Counted from the first letter of the stretch, positions 7,794 through 16,133 are shown. The stretch is DNA of 19,468 nt from an uncultured Victivallaceae bacterium (GCA_934663655.1 CAKUKT010000013.1:1-19468), one strand, 5' to 3'. The notes: generated from the sequence alone by a model not told the origin. Program-made: numbers and translations.

Positions 7794-8387
7794 ATGGTGG
7801 TTGCGGCAGAACGCAAAAAACGAATATTTGAACTGGCCGGCCGGCTCGCCGAACCGCAGAACTATTTTGACGGACGCGGCAACACCCTGCCGGACCTGCC
7901 CTCCAACATCATATTTCTGCGGCGCGATCCCGAACGGCGGATTTCGATACTGAGCCGGGGGGGCGACAATCTGCTGCACCGCCGGTATGTGCTCAATCTG
8001 AATCTGCGTCAGGAAGGCTTGATCGGGCTGGCCGCCGGAGGCTGTTACGTGCCCGAGGATCATGCGTTTCTGATCTATCCCTTTTACAGCCACCACTACA
8101 TCGTCGATCAGGATCGGTTTTTCTGGCTGGTGGTGACGTTTGAACTCTCCGGGCGGCGGAGTTTTCCGGATTTCCCGCTGAACAGCTTTGCGATCAGCGA
8201 ACTGGCCTGGATGCTTGTCGAACGAATGCTGGAACTCTACCTCAAACCGGTTTCGGAAACCGGCGGCGACGACGATTCGCTGTTTCAGATCTTTCTCCAG
8301 GCGTTGCTCTTTGAACTGCGTTCCGGCGTTCCCGACTGGCCGACCCGGAGTTTTCCACCTCGGAACTCGCCCGCAAGTGCGGTATGA
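7794..8387 (+). CDS. AraC-family regulator, N-terminal effector domain (split by frameshift)
   Basis: 197 residues from ATG 7794, chosen for GGGGAGGA just upstream and a promoter that starts transcription after the earlier ATGs. The first 150 or so residues look like the cupin-like sensing domain of AraC proteins (residues around LIYPFYSHHYIVDQDRFFW match the end of the sugar-binding barrel), followed by a helical linker. The frame ends shortly after PDWP with an unrelated tail. Reading one base back near 8340-8350 continues as DPEFSTSELARKCGMSMSSLYALF, the start of the AraC helix-turn-helix domain encoded in the next entry. The gene is therefore one regulator interrupted by a -1 shift (one base missing), through mutation or assembly error. 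It is divergent to the six-gene operon and is its likely regulator. Confidence 0.7.
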   Translation: MVVAAERKKRIFELAGRLAEPQNYFDGRGNTLPDLPSNIIFLRRDPERRISILSRGGDNLLHRRYVLNLNLRQEGLIGLAAGGCYVPEDHAFLIYPFYSHHYIVDQDRFFWLVVTFELSGRRSFPDFPLNSFAISELAWMLVERMLELYLKPVSETGGDDDSLFQIFLQALLFELRSGVPDWPTRSFPPRNSPASAV

Positions 8388-8623
8388 GCATGAGTTCGCT
8401 CTACGCGTTGTTTCAGGTGCTGGTCGGGTGCAAGCCCGGACGCTATCTGCGAACCATGCGCATTAAAAAGGCAATCACCCTGCTCGACGCCGGCGAGGCT
8501 CCGGTCAGTGAAATCGCGGAACGGTGCGGTTTTTCGTCTCCGGCGGTTTTCAGCCGCTGCTTCCATCAGATGATGGGCTGCTCTCCATCGGAATATTCCC
8601 GCCGCCGCCCGGATCAGCCGTGA
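8384..8623 (+). CDS. AraC-family regulator, C-terminal DNA-binding domain (frameshifted half)
   Basis: 79 residues with most of the double helix-turn-helix of AraC/XylS proteins. The recognition region runs SSLYALFQVLVGCKPGRYL, then the linking helix RIKKAITLLDAGEAPVSEIA and the second motif ERCGFSSPAVFSRCFHQMMGCSPSEYSR. The same frame is open upstream to 8315 and encodes the missing first helix, so the natural protein would join this to the preceding half at about 8340. The ATG at 8384 overlaps the upstream TGA as ATGA. Restart could yield a separate fragment, but no ribosome site is seen and it would lack the first helix. Confidence 0.75.
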   Translation: MSMSSLYALFQVLVGCKPGRYLRTMRIKKAITLLDAGEAPVSEIAERCGFSSPAVFSRCFHQMMGCSPSEYSRRRPDQP

Positions 8624-8649
8624 CGCCGTTTCGCCGTGACGCGGAAACT

Positions 8650-8678
8650 TTGCAAACCCGCCCCGAAAGGTGTATATT
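8650..8678 (+). promoter_or_regulatory. Promoter of gmd
   Basis: TTGCAA (8650-8655), a 17-bp spacer and TATATT (8673-8678). The predicted start near 8685 leaves a leader of about 60 nt containing the GC-rich dyad GACGG (8693-8697) / CCGTC (8714-8718). The pattern matches the araC-type gene's promoter. Confidence 0.6.
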
Positions 8679-8745
8679 GAGAGAGAACAGTTGACGGACG
8701 CCGGCGGCGGACGCCGTCACCAGAGCTCGGGAGTGGATCGGGGAA

Positions 8746-9801
8746 ATGAGAAAACGCGCATTGATTACCGGGATCACCGGTCAGGACGGTTCCTATCTGG
8801 CGGAACTGCTGCTGGAAAAGGGTTATGAGGTTCACGGAATCATCCGGCGTACCAGTTCCTTCAACACCTCCAGAATCGACCATATCTACCGGGATCGCCA
8901 CGAGAACGACGTCCGGATGTTTCTTCACTACGGCGACCTCACCGATTCCAGCAATCTCAACCGGCTGATCGAAAAGCTCGCTCCGCAGGAGATCTACAAC
9001 CTCGGTGCGCAGTCCCACGTTAAAGTCTCGTTTGAAGTTCCCGAATATACCGCCGAAACCGACGCGATCGGCACCCTGCGGCTGCTCGACGCAATCAAGG
9101 AAACCGGCGTGCCGGCGCGCTTCTACCAGGCCTCCACTTCCGAACTTTTCGGCGAAACGTCGGAGTCGCCGCAGAATGAAAATACCCCCTTCCATCCCCG
9201 CAGTCCTTATGCGGTGGCCAAGCTGTACGGCTACTGGATCGTCAGGAATTACCGCGAAGCCTACCATCTCCACGCCAGCAACGGCATTCTTTTCAATCAT
9301 GAATCTCCGCGGCGCGGCGAGACCTTTGTGACTCGTAAAATCACGATGGCGGTGGCCCGGATTTCCCGGGGGCTTCAGGATTGTTTCTACATCGGCAACC
9401 TCGACGCCCGGCGCGACTGGGGGTACGCTCCCGATTTCGTGCGGATGATGTGGCTGATGCTGCAGCAGCCGGAACCGGATGATTATGTCGTCGCCACCGG
9501 AGAAAATCATTCGGTTCGCGAATTTATCGACGCCGCGTTCGCCTGCGTCGGGCACCGGATCGTCTGGAAAGGCAGCGGTGTCGATGAGACCGGCGTCGAC
9601 GAGGCCACCGGCAAGGTGGTGGTGCGGGTCGATCCGAAATATTTCCGCCCCGCCGAGGTGGACGAGCTGCTCGGCAATCCGGACAAGGCGAAACGGAAAC
9701 TGGGCTGGGAACCGACCGTGAAATTCGCCGAACTGGTGAGATTGATGACCGAGGGAGATCTGCGGCTGCTCGATCGCCCCGGATACGAAATCGGCTTCTG
9801 A
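8746..9801 (+). CDS. gmd: GDP-mannose 4,6-dehydratase
   Basis: This 351-residue enzyme converts GDP-D-mannose to GDP-4-keto-6-deoxy-D-mannose, the first step toward GDP-L-fucose, GDP-rhamnose or GDP-perosamine. The Rossmann glycine motif TGITGQDG (8-15) is at the N-terminus. The catalytic Thr131, Ser132 and Glu133 lie in QASTSELFG, and Tyr155/Lys159 form the YxxxK pair in [12 protein letters not shown]. The [13 protein letters not shown] segment after the second strand is typical of GMD. Full length; cytoplasmic. It has its own promoter, and no GDP-fucose synthase or other partner is next to it, so the final sugar cannot be told here. The 3' end is duplicated just downstream. Confidence 0.95.
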   Translation: MRKRALITGITGQDGSYLAELLLEKGYEVHGIIRRTSSFNTSRIDHIYRDRHENDVRMFLHYGDLTDSSNLNRLIEKLAPQEIYNLGAQSHVKVSFEVPEYTAETDAIGTLRLLDAIKETGVPARFYQASTSELFGETSESPQNENTPFHPRSPYAVAKLYGYWIVRNYREAYHLHASNGILFNHESPRRGETFVTRKITMAVARISRGLQDCFYIGNLDARRDWGYAPDFVRMMWLMLQQPEPDDYVVATGENHSVREFIDAAFACVGHRIVWKGSGVDETGVDEATGKVVVRVDPKYFRPAEVDELLGNPDKAKRKLGWEPTVKFAELVRLMTEGDLRLLDRPGYEIGF

Positions 9802-9919
9802 ACCCCCCCGGTCGAAGGTGGGGCGGCGGTTTTTCGGGTCTACGGAAAATTCGATCGACCCCGGATACGGAATCGGCTTCTTAACCCACCCGGTCGAAGG
9901 TGGGGCGGCGGTTTTCCGG
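9770..9919 (+). repeat. Imperfect tandem duplication of the gmd 3' end
   Basis: Bases 9770-9837 and 9851-9919 match except for four substitutions and one extra base, separated by 13 nt. The unit covers the last ten or so codons and the stop of gmd plus the following CGGTCGAAGGTGGGGCGG segment. In the second copy the gmd TGA has become TTA. The array fills the space to the convergent MFS gene stop at 9921. Confidence 0.85.
9885..9915 (+). terminator. Possible gmd terminator (in second repeat copy)
   Basis: CCCACC (9885-9890) pairs with GGTGGG (9899-9904) around an 8-nt loop, followed after CGGCGG by TTTT. The first repeat copy has the same layout with one mismatch in the stem. Placement between convergent genes fits, but the stem is short and the T-tract distant. 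Confidence 0.35.
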
Positions 9920-9920
9920 A

Positions 9921-11153
9921 TTATTTGCCCGAGGCCGGAGCCGGTCGCGGAATCGTCGTGGCGTACCAGGTGTTGCCGAGCGCCATCGCCGCGGCGAATA
10001 CAAAGAGATACCCCACTCCAAATTGCTTCCAGACCCATCCTCCGAACAACGCGGCAAGCACGCTGATCAGATGGTTGATCGAGAGCCCGGTGGTCAGGGT
10101 GCCGGTGACCTCATCCTGCCCGGAAGAGAGCTGTTTGACGTAGATTGACGACGCGATTGAACAATTGGAGATCACCGCGTCAAGAATGAAATTGACCAGT
10201 ACCAGCGTCAGCGCCGCTCCCGGAGAAAAGAGCCGGTCGGCGAAACCGTACACCAGGCACACCACCGCCAGTACCACCGTATCGTATATCATCACGTTGC
10301 GGTAACCCCAGCGGTCGATCAGCACCCCGATGAAGGGTCCGGCAATTACGTTGGCCGCGGCACAGACGCCGAGCAGAACCGCCATGTGTTCGGTGTCCAG
10401 CCCGTAGTTGAGGATCAGCACATAAGGGGCAAAGGTGAGAAAAATCTGTTTGCGGGCGCCGTAAAAGAGTTCCAGTGCGTAGTACTTGTGATATTTACGG
10501 TTGATGACGAGCCGCGGCCGCCGCACCGGTTTATCATCGGGAGTGTTTCGGGGAAATGCGCAGAGCAGTGCGGCGACGACGAGCAACAGGGTGATCGTCC
10601 AGACTATGGTGTAGGGTGCTTCGGCCATCTGCGAGGTGAAGAGGTCGGTCGTGAAATAAAAAACAGCGGCGGCGATCAGACCGCCGGCCCGCTGACCGAT
10701 GTTGCCGAGCGCGCCGAGCATTCCGAGCACCAGTCCGGATTTGCCGGGCGAGGCGACATGCATCGCAATCGAATTGCGAACCGGCATCAGAATGTGTTCA
10801 CCGGTACTCCAGATCATTATCAGTACGGTGATGAGCAGTTTGCTGCGCCCGCTGAAAATAATGCCGCCGACGCCGATAATCGCGATGAGCATGCCGATAC
10901 GCAGGATTTTCCATTCCGACAGTCGGCACATCAGCGCCAGAATAAATACCAGCAGCAGCCCGGGCGTCTCCCGGAAAAATTCCAGAACTCCCCGGTCGAA
11001 ATTGTCGAAATGGCGGATCTGCGCCAGAAAATTATTCAATACGCCGGAGAAGGCGCCGAGCGCGATTCCGAAAATCAGCGAGGTCAAGAGCAGGTTGCCC
11101 GCGCCGACGCCGGGGCGCAGATTGCGCCGGACATTATGCAGATATTCAAACAT
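9921..11153 (-). CDS. Major facilitator superfamily transporter
   Basis: This 410-residue hydrophobic protein has about 12 membrane helices in two halves. A charged central loop (about 190-215, RNTPDDKPVRRPRLVINRKY) separates them. Segments such as LGMLGALGNIGQRAGGL and the GPFIGVLIDRWGYRNVMIYD loop after a helix resemble the MFS A-motif (G-x-L-x-D-R-x-G). It is an inner-membrane permease; substrate is unknown. It follows an APH-fold kinase and an SDR protein on the same strand after a 178-nt gap, which may hold its own promoter. The ATG has only a weak GGAA upstream. It is convergent with gmd, leaving 119 nt of repeat between them. Confidence 0.85.
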   Translation of the reverse strand: MFEYLHNVRRNLRPGVGAGNLLLTSLIFGIALGAFSGVLNNFLAQIRHFDNFDRGVLEFFRETPGLLLVFILALMCRLSEWKILRIGMLIAIIGVGGIIFSGRSKLLITVLIMIWSTGEHILMPVRNSIAMHVASPGKSGLVLGMLGALGNIGQRAGGLIAAAVFYFTTDLFTSQMAEAPYTIVWTITLLLVVAALLCAFPRNTPDDKPVRRPRLVINRKYHKYYALELFYGARKQIFLTFAPYVLILNYGLDTEHMAVLLGVCAAANVIAGPFIGVLIDRWGYRNVMIYDTVVLAVVCLVYGFADRLFSPGAALTLVLVNFILDAVISNCSIASSIYVKQLSSGQDEVTGTLTTGLSINHLISVLAALFGGWVWKQFGVGYLFVFAAAMALGNTWYATTIPRPAPASGK

Positions 11154-11289
11154 GATGGTTTCCGATTATGATTTTCCCGCGACGTCAGGCATCGTAAACT
11201 TCTGCGCCCGGCGCCGCGCTTTCCCGCTGCATCCGGAAATGAATTACAACTGCGTCCGGATGACGGTGGGAGGGATGAGCAGTTTTATT

Positions 11290-11318
11290 AATATAAGCGG
11301 CGAAGACGATTTTTTCCA
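11290..11318 (-). promoter_or_regulatory. Possible promoter of the MFS gene
   Basis: On the minus strand TGGAAA (11318-11313), a 17-bp spacer and TATATT (11295-11290), about 130 nt upstream of the ATG. The rest of the 178-nt gap between the two minus-strand genes shows nothing clear. Confidence 0.35.
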
Positions 11319-11331
11319 GCCTGAAATCAGT

Positions 11332-12333
11332 TCAGCTGCTGTAGAGACAGCACTTCGCTTCCTCGACAAGCTGTCGGCGGTACTCCCGGGGAAGATAGCC
11401 GTTTCTCGCAATTCGCAGCAAAGTGGTGCCCATATAGAACGGCACCCGGCGGCAGATGGCGGCAAAGGCGCGTTCCCGGTCGGGAAAATGGCAGGCGTAT
11501 TCCCAGAGGAAATGGCCGATGAAGGGTTCGGCGGCATATTTGTTGCCGGTGGTGCGCAGAAAGAAATGTTTCAATTCCCCGGCGAGGCGGCCGACGTCGA
11601 AGACCCGGTCGGTGCGGCGGCAGCGTTCGAGGTCGAAGGAGATCACATACAGCCCGTCGCCGAAAAGGAAGTTCGCCGGCGTCGCGTCACCGTGCACCAG
11701 TACCCGGTTGTCCTGCCACATCGCCGGGTTGTCGTGCCAGCGGCGGATCTGATGCCGCAATCCCGCCTCCTCGCCGCCGTCAATCATGCCGCCAGCGGAC
11801 AACGTGGAGAGCAACATCCCGGAATAGGCGCATACCTCGTCGAAGTTCACTCCGACCCATTCCGCCGAACGGTTGTGTACCGACGCCAGAAAATAGGCCA
11901 ACGCCGTGAGCTTCCCGAAAAGCAACCCGTCGTCATGATTGCCGATCGCCCGCGAAATCACCGAATCCAGCGCTTCGCCGCCGCAATACTCCGTGACCAG
12001 CAGCCGGTTCAGCGAATCATTGCGTCCGAGCGGACGGGCGACATAGTGCGGCCACGACAATAAACTGCGGAATTCGTTGATGTTGCGGTATTCGCGATCG
12101 AGCCGCCGGCCGGCGGTCTCCCAGTCGTGCATCCGGTTGGAGAAGAAAAATTTTCCGACCACCCGGGCGCAGGTGGCGCGATCCTCGTAGAGATAGACGG
12201 CGTTGGAACCGCTGGTTGAAAAGACCCGGATGCCGTCGCCGGCCGAACTGCCGAGCTGCGGAAAAATTTCGTGAGCGAGGTAGCCGTACAACGGATCATG
12301 ACGGGGCAGATGTCCGAGATATTCGCCGATCAT
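11332..12333 (-). CDS. Aminoglycoside phosphotransferase-fold (APH/choline kinase-like) kinase
   Basis: A 333-residue protein from ATG 12333, chosen because AAGGAG lies 8 nt upstream; the open frame extends further to 12522, but that part overlaps the preceding gene. Kinase-like features in order: candidate ATP lysine Lys61 in VVGKFFF, a hinge-like LVTEYCGGEAL (112-122), the Brenner motif VHGDATPANFLF with His214, Asp216 and Asn221, and the metal-binding Asp234 in ISFDLE. These are the APH-family catalytic residues. It would phosphorylate a small molecule or sugar in the cytoplasm. An antibiotic-resistance role is not indicated. It follows the SDR gene by 34 nt, so the two are co-transcribed and may act on the same metabolite. 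Confidence 0.8.
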   Translation of the reverse strand: MIGEYLGHLPRHDPLYGYLAHEIFPQLGSSAGDGIRVFSTSGSNAVYLYEDRATCARVVGKFFFSNRMHDWETAGRRLDREYRNINEFRSLLSWPHYVARPLGRNDSLNRLLVTEYCGGEALDSVISRAIGNHDDGLLFGKLTALAYFLASVHNRSAEWVGVNFDEVCAYSGMLLSTLSAGGMIDGGEEAGLRHQIRRWHDNPAMWQDNRVLVHGDATPANFLFGDGLYVISFDLERCRRTDRVFDVGRLAGELKHFFLRTTGNKYAAEPFIGHFLWEYACHFPDRERAFAAICRRVPFYMGTTLLRIARNGYLPREYRRQLVEEAKCCLYSS

Positions 12334-12367
12334 GAAAGGGATTCTCCTTGCAAAACGGTCTGACCGA

Positions 12368-13294
12368 TTACAGCAGACCGAGAAGCCTTCCGGCGTGGCG
12401 GGCGGTGGATTCGATCGCTTCTTCCGGTGAGAAGCGCGGTTCGTAACCCAGTTCCCGGCGCGCGGCGGAAATATCGAAACACATGTGTTCGGCAAGAAAG
12501 CGCAGTCCGATCTCATCGGCAACGCCGCGGTATTTGATCACCATCTCCTCCAGCGGCAGGTGATGAAGGCGCGCCTCGACGCCGAAAACTCCGGCGTTGA
12601 GTTGAAGATAACGGTTCAGGGTGACGGCGTGATCCGAACAGATGTTGTAGATGCGGCCGATGGTACGGAAGTTCTCCGCCGCCAGTTCAAACGCGGAAGC
12701 CAGATCCGTGACTTCGACCGGTTGAAGCAGCGCCCGGCCGGTGTCGGGCAGATCGAGGGTCACGCCGTTTTTCAGATCGGCGAGGAAATCCTCCCGCCGC
12801 CCACCGAGGTTGTCGAGCGGCAGCAGGCCGGGACCGGTGATATAGCATGGCCGCAGGATGGTCGCCGGGAACCCGTTTCGGTGGAAGAGTTCCATCGCGA
12901 GCGCATCCACATCGCATTTTTCGGCCCAGCCGCCGCGGAACGGCCGGTAAGGGCAGCTTTCGTTGCCGGGGATCGCGGCAAGCGGGGCGTAGCCGCCGGT
13001 CGAACTGCAGTGGATATAGTGCTTGAGCCGGTTTCCCGCGAAACCGGCGATGTTTTTCACGCTTCTGACACTCGGCCGGGTATCGATGACGATATCGCAC
13101 GGAGTGGTGCGGAATATCTCCCGCACCGCCTCCGGATCATCCTTGTCGGCACGCAGTACGGCGGCTCCGGCGGGAAGGGGATAAGCGGTTTTGCGCCCGC
13201 GCGAACAGATCAGTGTTTCATGACGGCCCGCACTGAAGACGGCGGCGATATTGTGCCCGAGCCAGCCGGTCCCTCCAAAAACCAGAACTCTCAT
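12368..13294 (-). CDS. NAD(P)-dependent epimerase/dehydratase-like SDR protein
   Basis: A 308-residue extended short-chain dehydrogenase/reductase. The start at 13294 has GGGGGGAG upstream and places the nucleotide-binding FGGTGWLG (6-13) at the N-terminus. The middle strand ends in YIHCSSTGGY (93-102), supplying the usual Ser/Thr. LRPCYITGPG (147-156) and the C-terminal EEAIESTARH are typical of sugar-nucleotide epimerases. The expected YxxxK is not seen: Lys126 is in GWAEK and the residue four before it is Gly122. Classical redox catalysis is therefore doubtful, and it may be an atypical SDR with a binding role or a different acid. First gene of a unit with the kinase downstream. Confidence 0.85.
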   Translation of the reverse strand: MRVLVFGGTGWLGHNIAAVFSAGRHETLICSRGRKTAYPLPAGAAVLRADKDDPEAVREIFRTTPCDIVIDTRPSVRSVKNIAGFAGNRLKHYIHCSSTGGYAPLAAIPGNESCPYRPFRGGWAEKCDVDALAMELFHRNGFPATILRPCYITGPGLLPLDNLGGRREDFLADLKNGVTLDLPDTGRALLQPVEVTDLASAFELAAENFRTIGRIYNICSDHAVTLNRYLQLNAGVFGVEARLHHLPLEEMVIKYRGVADEIGLRFLAEHMCFDISAARRELGYEPRFSPEEAIESTARHAGRLLGLL

Positions 13295-13336
13295 TTTTCT
13301 CCCCCCTCTCAGCGGATATTTATAAGTCACGCAAAC

Positions 13337-13365
13337 AATATCGCTCCGTCAGGGAGATTTTTCAA
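13337..13365 (-). promoter_or_regulatory. Promoter of the SDR-kinase unit
   Basis: On the minus strand TTGAAA (13365-13360), a 17-bp spacer and GATATT (13342-13337), with a predicted start near 13330 and a leader of about 36 nt. A 12-bp palindrome ATCCCGCGGGAT (13380-13391) and a GGATTTGAAAATCC dyad lie just upstream of the -35 box and could bind a regulator. Confidence 0.5.
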
Positions 13366-13421
13366 GCCCGGATTTGAAAATCCCGCGGGATATGGAGAAC
13401 TCCGTCCGGTTCGGGTCGGTC

Positions 13422-13441
13422 AGCCGCGCCGGAGCGCGGCT
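13422..13441 (-). terminator. Hairpin after the rhamnosidase gene
   Basis: AGCCGCGC (13422-13429) and GCGCGGCT (13434-13441) form a perfect 8-bp stem with a 4-nt loop, ending 6 nt past the GH78 stop. No T-tract follows on the minus strand, so it may stabilise the mRNA end rather than terminate. Confidence 0.4.
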
Positions 13442-13447
13442 TCCGTT

Positions 13448-16069
13448 TCAGAGTTCAAATTCGACCCGGTAGCTTCCCGGATGCGCAACCAGAATCCGGT
13501 TCTCGTCGCGGGCAATTCCCCGCACCGACGGAACCGGTTTCTTCGTCGGAAACTCGATCTCCGCCGTCGTATTCACCGGTACGGTGAACTCCCAGATCAT
13601 CCGGTTGCCGTTCCGCTCCCAGCTGGAACGGATCTCTCCGCAGATCGAATGGTAGACCGCCCGGGCCCGCGTCAGGCTACCACCCGGTTTCGGCGCCAGC
13701 CGGAACCGCCGGAATCCCGCCCATTCCGCCCGATCCCGGATCGGTTGAATGCCGCAGATCGTTTCGTAGAACCAGTCGCCGACCGCACCGTAGGCGTAGT
13801 GATTGAAGGAGTTCATTCCGACTTCGCCGAATCCGCCGTCAAGCGTGAAGCTGTTCCACCGTTCCCACATCGTCGTCGCTCCCTGGGTGACCGGGTAGAG
13901 CCAGCCGGGATAGGTGGTCTGTTCGAGGAGCCGGTAGGCCAGTTCGAGCTTGCCCGCCCGCGTCAGGTTGCTGAGCAACAGCGGCGTACCGAGAAAACCG
14001 GTCGCCAGATGGCAATCCCGCTGGAGCAGGCTGCCGGTCAGCTGCCGCACCACCTTGGCGCGCCCCTTTTCCGGCACCAGATTGAATTCCAGCGCCAGCA
14101 GCGCGGCGGTCTGGCTCTTGACCCGGGGCGTTCCGGAGGCGGTGAAGAACTTCTCAATGAATGCCCTGCGAATTGCGCCGAAGAGCCGTTCGCGTTTCAC
14201 GCATTCCCCGGTGTCGCCGACCAGCGCCGCCATCTTCGCCGCCTTCGCGGTCATCCCCGCCAGATAGGCGGTCGAAATATAATCCTCCGGAGTCGGATCG
14301 TCCAGATTGAGCCAGTCGCCATAGCACGCATTCTTGACGATCAGCGAACCGCCGGCCTGTTCGACCTGCATATCCAGCCAGCGGCAGATGTTGGCGAGGT
14401 ATTTGCGGATCAGCCGGGTATCACCGTACTTGATGAACATCACCTCCGGACAGATCACCCCCGCGTCTCCCCAGCCGGAGGAGGCAGAGGTACCCATCCC
14501 GGTCGTATGCATGTAGGGATTGGGGGCAATATGGGGAAAGGCGCCGTTCACGATGCAGGAGTTGAGATCCTCCAGCCACTTGGTGTAGAAGGGCGCGCAG
14601 AAGAGATTGTAGGTCGCGACGTTCGCGAAAACCTGGGTGTCTCCGGTCCAGCCGAGGCGTTCGTCACGCTGCGGACAGTCGGTCGGCACATCGACGAAGT
14701 TGCCGCGCTGTCCCCAGACGATATTCGCGAAGAGGCGATTGATCAGCGGATTGGAACATTCGAAATCGCCGGTTTTTTCCAATTCCGAATAGATCACCCG
14801 CGCGGAAACCATCTCCGCATTGAGTTCACCCGGCCAGCCGGTGATTTCAATGTAGCGGAAGCCGTAGAAAGTGAATTTCGGTTCGTATTCCTCCGTCCCG
14901 GAACCGCCGGTGGTGAAGATCGTCGTCGCCTCCGCCGAACGCAGATTGTCCACATAGAGCGAACCGTCGGTGTCGATCATCTCCGCGTGGCGGATGACGA
15001 TCGTCGTCCCCGCAGGCGCGCCGGTGACGCGGATGATCTCCCGGCCGGCGAGGTTCTGCCCGAAATCGACGAGCCAGGCGTCGCTGCTGCGCTGGACGAT
15101 TTTCACCGGCCGCACTTCGATCATCCGGCGGATCGGCGCGCCGCTCTGCCAGGTGACCCGGATTTTTTTATCACGTTCGAACATCGGCCGGGTGCGTTCG
15201 CGACCGACGCCCGGTTCCCGCCAGGAGCTGCCCCGGGGACCGCGCACGAAGTGTTCGCCGTCGTAGATGTCGCTTGCCCGGATCAAGTCGAAACCGTCGG
15301 CAACTGAAGTGGAGAACTGGCGAAATTCGCGGTCACTGGCGATGATCTGCGTCCGGCCGTCGGCGAATTGGAGACGCAGTTCGGCCAGAAGCATCGTACC
15401 CTCTCCGTAGGTCGAGCCGAAATTGGCGTTCCAGAGGCGCGAAATCCGCCCCGAATACCAGCCGCCGGACAACTGCACCGAGAGGGTATTCTCCCCTTCG
15501 GCGAGCAGCGGCGTCACATCGAACATCTGATACTGCACCCGCGTGAAGTAATCGGTCCAGCCCGGCGTAAGACAGCAGTCGGTGACCGGTTTCCCGTTGA
15601 TGGCCGCGTCGTACAATCCGAGCGAAGTAATGCAGAGGCGCGCCCGAACGGGTGCGGATTCCAGCGTGAAGTCCCGCACAATCCGCGGCGAACACCGGAA
15701 AACATTGTCGACTGCGCCGCAGGAGATCCATTTCGCGTGCCACTTCGCGCCGAGAAAGCCGGTCTCGAAAAACGAACCATCATCGCTCCAGTACCCCTCA
15801 ACTCCCTTCTCATCCCAGATCTTCACCCGCCATTCGTAACGGGTGAACTGCCGGAGCGGTTCGCCGCGATATTCGATCTGGTTGGTGGAAGCGCTTTCAA
15901 CCACGCCGCTGTCCCAGACCGTATCTCCGGTTTCGGCGACAACGATGATCCGCCGGGCCGACTGATATCTGGACGCTCCCTCAACTTCATAGGAAAAACG
16001 TGGCTGGGATTCGTCCATCCCCATCGGATTGCGCAGGTATTCGACCTTGAGATTTACCGCTTTCAACAT
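13448..16069 (-). CDS. GH78 alpha-L-rhamnosidase
   Basis: An 873-residue glycoside hydrolase that would release terminal L-rhamnose from pectic or other rhamno-oligosaccharides. The start at 16069 has GGAGG 6 nt upstream; an ATG 18 nt earlier has none. N-terminal beta-sandwich domains (about 1-430) precede the (alpha/alpha)6 barrel. The family's acid motif is seen as DCPQRDERLGWTGD (464-477), and the likely base is Glu736 in TTMWERWNS. A C-terminal beta domain follows (about 780-873). Length is usual for GH78. No signal peptide is visible, which indicates a cytoplasmic enzyme acting on imported oligosaccharides. It stands alone, with no rhamnose catabolic genes or transporter next to it. Leader dyads suggest substrate-responsive control. 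Confidence 0.92.
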   Translation of the reverse strand: MLKAVNLKVEYLRNPMGMDESQPRFSYEVEGASRYQSARRIIVVAETGDTVWDSGVVESASTNQIEYRGEPLRQFTRYEWRVKIWDEKGVEGYWSDDGSFFETGFLGAKWHAKWISCGAVDNVFRCSPRIVRDFTLESAPVRARLCITSLGLYDAAINGKPVTDCCLTPGWTDYFTRVQYQMFDVTPLLAEGENTLSVQLSGGWYSGRISRLWNANFGSTYGEGTMLLAELRLQFADGRTQIIASDREFRQFSTSVADGFDLIRASDIYDGEHFVRGPRGSSWREPGVGRERTRPMFERDKKIRVTWQSGAPIRRMIEVRPVKIVQRSSDAWLVDFGQNLAGREIIRVTGAPAGTTIVIRHAEMIDTDGSLYVDNLRSAEATTIFTTGGSGTEEYEPKFTFYGFRYIEITGWPGELNAEMVSARVIYSELEKTGDFECSNPLINRLFANIVWGQRGNFVDVPTDCPQRDERLGWTGDTQVFANVATYNLFCAPFYTKWLEDLNSCIVNGAFPHIAPNPYMHTTGMGTSASSGWGDAGVICPEVMFIKYGDTRLIRKYLANICRWLDMQVEQAGGSLIVKNACYGDWLNLDDPTPEDYISTAYLAGMTAKAAKMAALVGDTGECVKRERLFGAIRRAFIEKFFTASGTPRVKSQTAALLALEFNLVPEKGRAKVVRQLTGSLLQRDCHLATGFLGTPLLLSNLTRAGKLELAYRLLEQTTYPGWLYPVTQGATTMWERWNSFTLDGGFGEVGMNSFNHYAYGAVGDWFYETICGIQPIRDRAEWAGFRRFRLAPKPGGSLTRARAVYHSICGEIRSSWERNGNRMIWEFTVPVNTTAEIEFPTKKPVPSVRGIARDENRILVAHPGSYRVEFEL

Positions 16070-16100
16070 TTTCTGCCTCCTGATCATTCAGGGTTTCGGA

Positions 16101-16133
16101 CAACCGGGTGTCCGGTTGGTTTCAACCAGTTGA
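16101..16133 (-). promoter_or_regulatory. Overlapping CAACC/GGTTG dyads in the GH78 leader
   Basis: CAACCGG (16101-16107) pairs with CCGGTTG (16112-16118), while GGTTG (16114-16118) can instead pair with CAACC (16123-16127). The half-dyad TCAAC-CA-GTTGA spans 16122-16133. The alternatives are mutually exclusive, and all lie in the leader of the rhamnosidase mRNA. They could be stacked operators or an RNA switch; no named riboswitch is recognised. Confidence 0.4.

Noticed and set aside
8315..8387. Programmed -1 frameshift producing full AraC protein
   Set aside because: No canonical slippery heptamer in the overlap in the correct frame. A simple one-base deletion or sequencing error is the simpler explanation.
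8614..10038. 474-codon minus-strand open frame
   Set aside because: Antisense shadow of gmd, whose catalytic residues are unambiguous.
12485..15307. 940-codon plus-strand open frame
   Set aside because: It lies antisense to the SDR and GH78 genes, both with clear family motifs, and is rich in Arg/Pro/His as expected for a reverse-frame shadow in GC-rich DNA. No ribosome site or family motif.
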